From an uncultured Oscillibacter sp. (GTDB taxonomy: Bacteria; Bacillota; Clostridia; Oscillospirales; Oscillospiraceae): DNA of 35,214 bases. Each line of letters starts with the position of its first letter. The stretch's first letter is position 1. Made by a program: the position numbers and the translations under genes. The DNA lies in NCBI RefSeq assembly GCF_900544955.1, contig NZ_UQXD01000024.1, positions 1 through 35,214 on the forward strand, given 5' to 3'. Positions 35,145 to 35,214 of the stretch are shown piece by piece. Under the pieces are notes generated by a model. It saw only the letters and a program-made list of their open reading frames with translations, did no database searches and was not told the origin of the DNA.

Positions 35145-35214
35145 TCAATCCGCAGATTTGACCGCGCCCCGCCGCCGGGCGGCCAGCCAGGCCCGCAGCC
35201 GCTGCCGCCGGTAC
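35145..35214 (-). CDS. C-terminal end of a minus-strand gene (partial)
   Basis: The frame ending at TGA 35145-35147 is open to the window edge and reads a basic C-terminus, RRQRLRAWLAARRRGAVKSAD. It lies 12 bp upstream of the hydrolase start, as expected for an operon partner. Too short to name. Confidence 0.45.
   Translation of the reverse strand, partial: YRRQRLRAWLAARRRGAVKSAD

Overview
The window looks like a GC-rich Clostridia chromosome, probably a gut Oscillospiraceae (Flavonifractor/Lawsonibacter-like). This is an inference from gene content, codon use and very GC-rich intergenic DNA; no 16S gene is present. Most host genes lie on the minus strand up to about 30.1 kb and on the plus strand after that.

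Left arm (1-15.8 kb), all minus strand. A three-gene operon encodes an HSL-type esterase, a condensation-fold acetyltransferase-like protein and a zinc-ribbon membrane protein. Next is a decayed tandem-GntR regulator with three in-frame stops and two frameshifts. Then comes a 10.9-kb signalling operon: a REC-GGDEF-EAL-REC-GGDEF protein, a cytoplasmic hybrid histidine kinase, a stand-alone Hpt protein, a solute-binding lipoprotein and a membrane hybrid kinase. It resembles a phosphorelay that reads an extracellular ligand and feeds c-di-GMP turnover. No transport permease is present.

Centre (15.80-23.18 kb). A filamentous-phage (inovirus-like) prophage of about 7.4 kb is bounded by a 15-bp direct repeat (TGGAATCCATTCGGG). 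Its plus strand carries an ssDNA-binding-like protein, an HUH Rep, small membrane proteins, a pIII-like adsorption protein with a compositionally foreign N-terminal half, a tiny coat-protein candidate and a Zot-type assembly ATPase. A minus-strand operon carries three very small proteins and an IS30-type DDE transposase that probably serves as the integrase. The right end holds five tandem hairpins, including one of 88 nt, like the origin/packaging region of filamentous phages. An unlisted 50-residue membrane protein runs antisense from its own consensus promoter inside the adsorption gene. This prophage is the most unusual system in the window.

Right of the prophage lie a GC-rich structured spacer, a tRNA-Thr(CGT) with a strong promoter and terminator, and an AT-rich non-coding stretch with three adjacent DnaA-box-like 9-mers and three tandem AT-rich 12-mers. 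A minus-strand operon follows (polA, an EamA transporter, rimI, a GNAT and tsaD) with a clear promoter and terminator.

Right arm (30.1-35.2 kb). Plus-strand genes for MTA/SAH nucleosidase, a GntP-family permease and adenine deaminase each have their own promoter and form a plausible adenine-salvage neighbourhood. A minus-strand isochorismatase/nicotinamidase-type hydrolase and the last 22 codons of another gene close the window.
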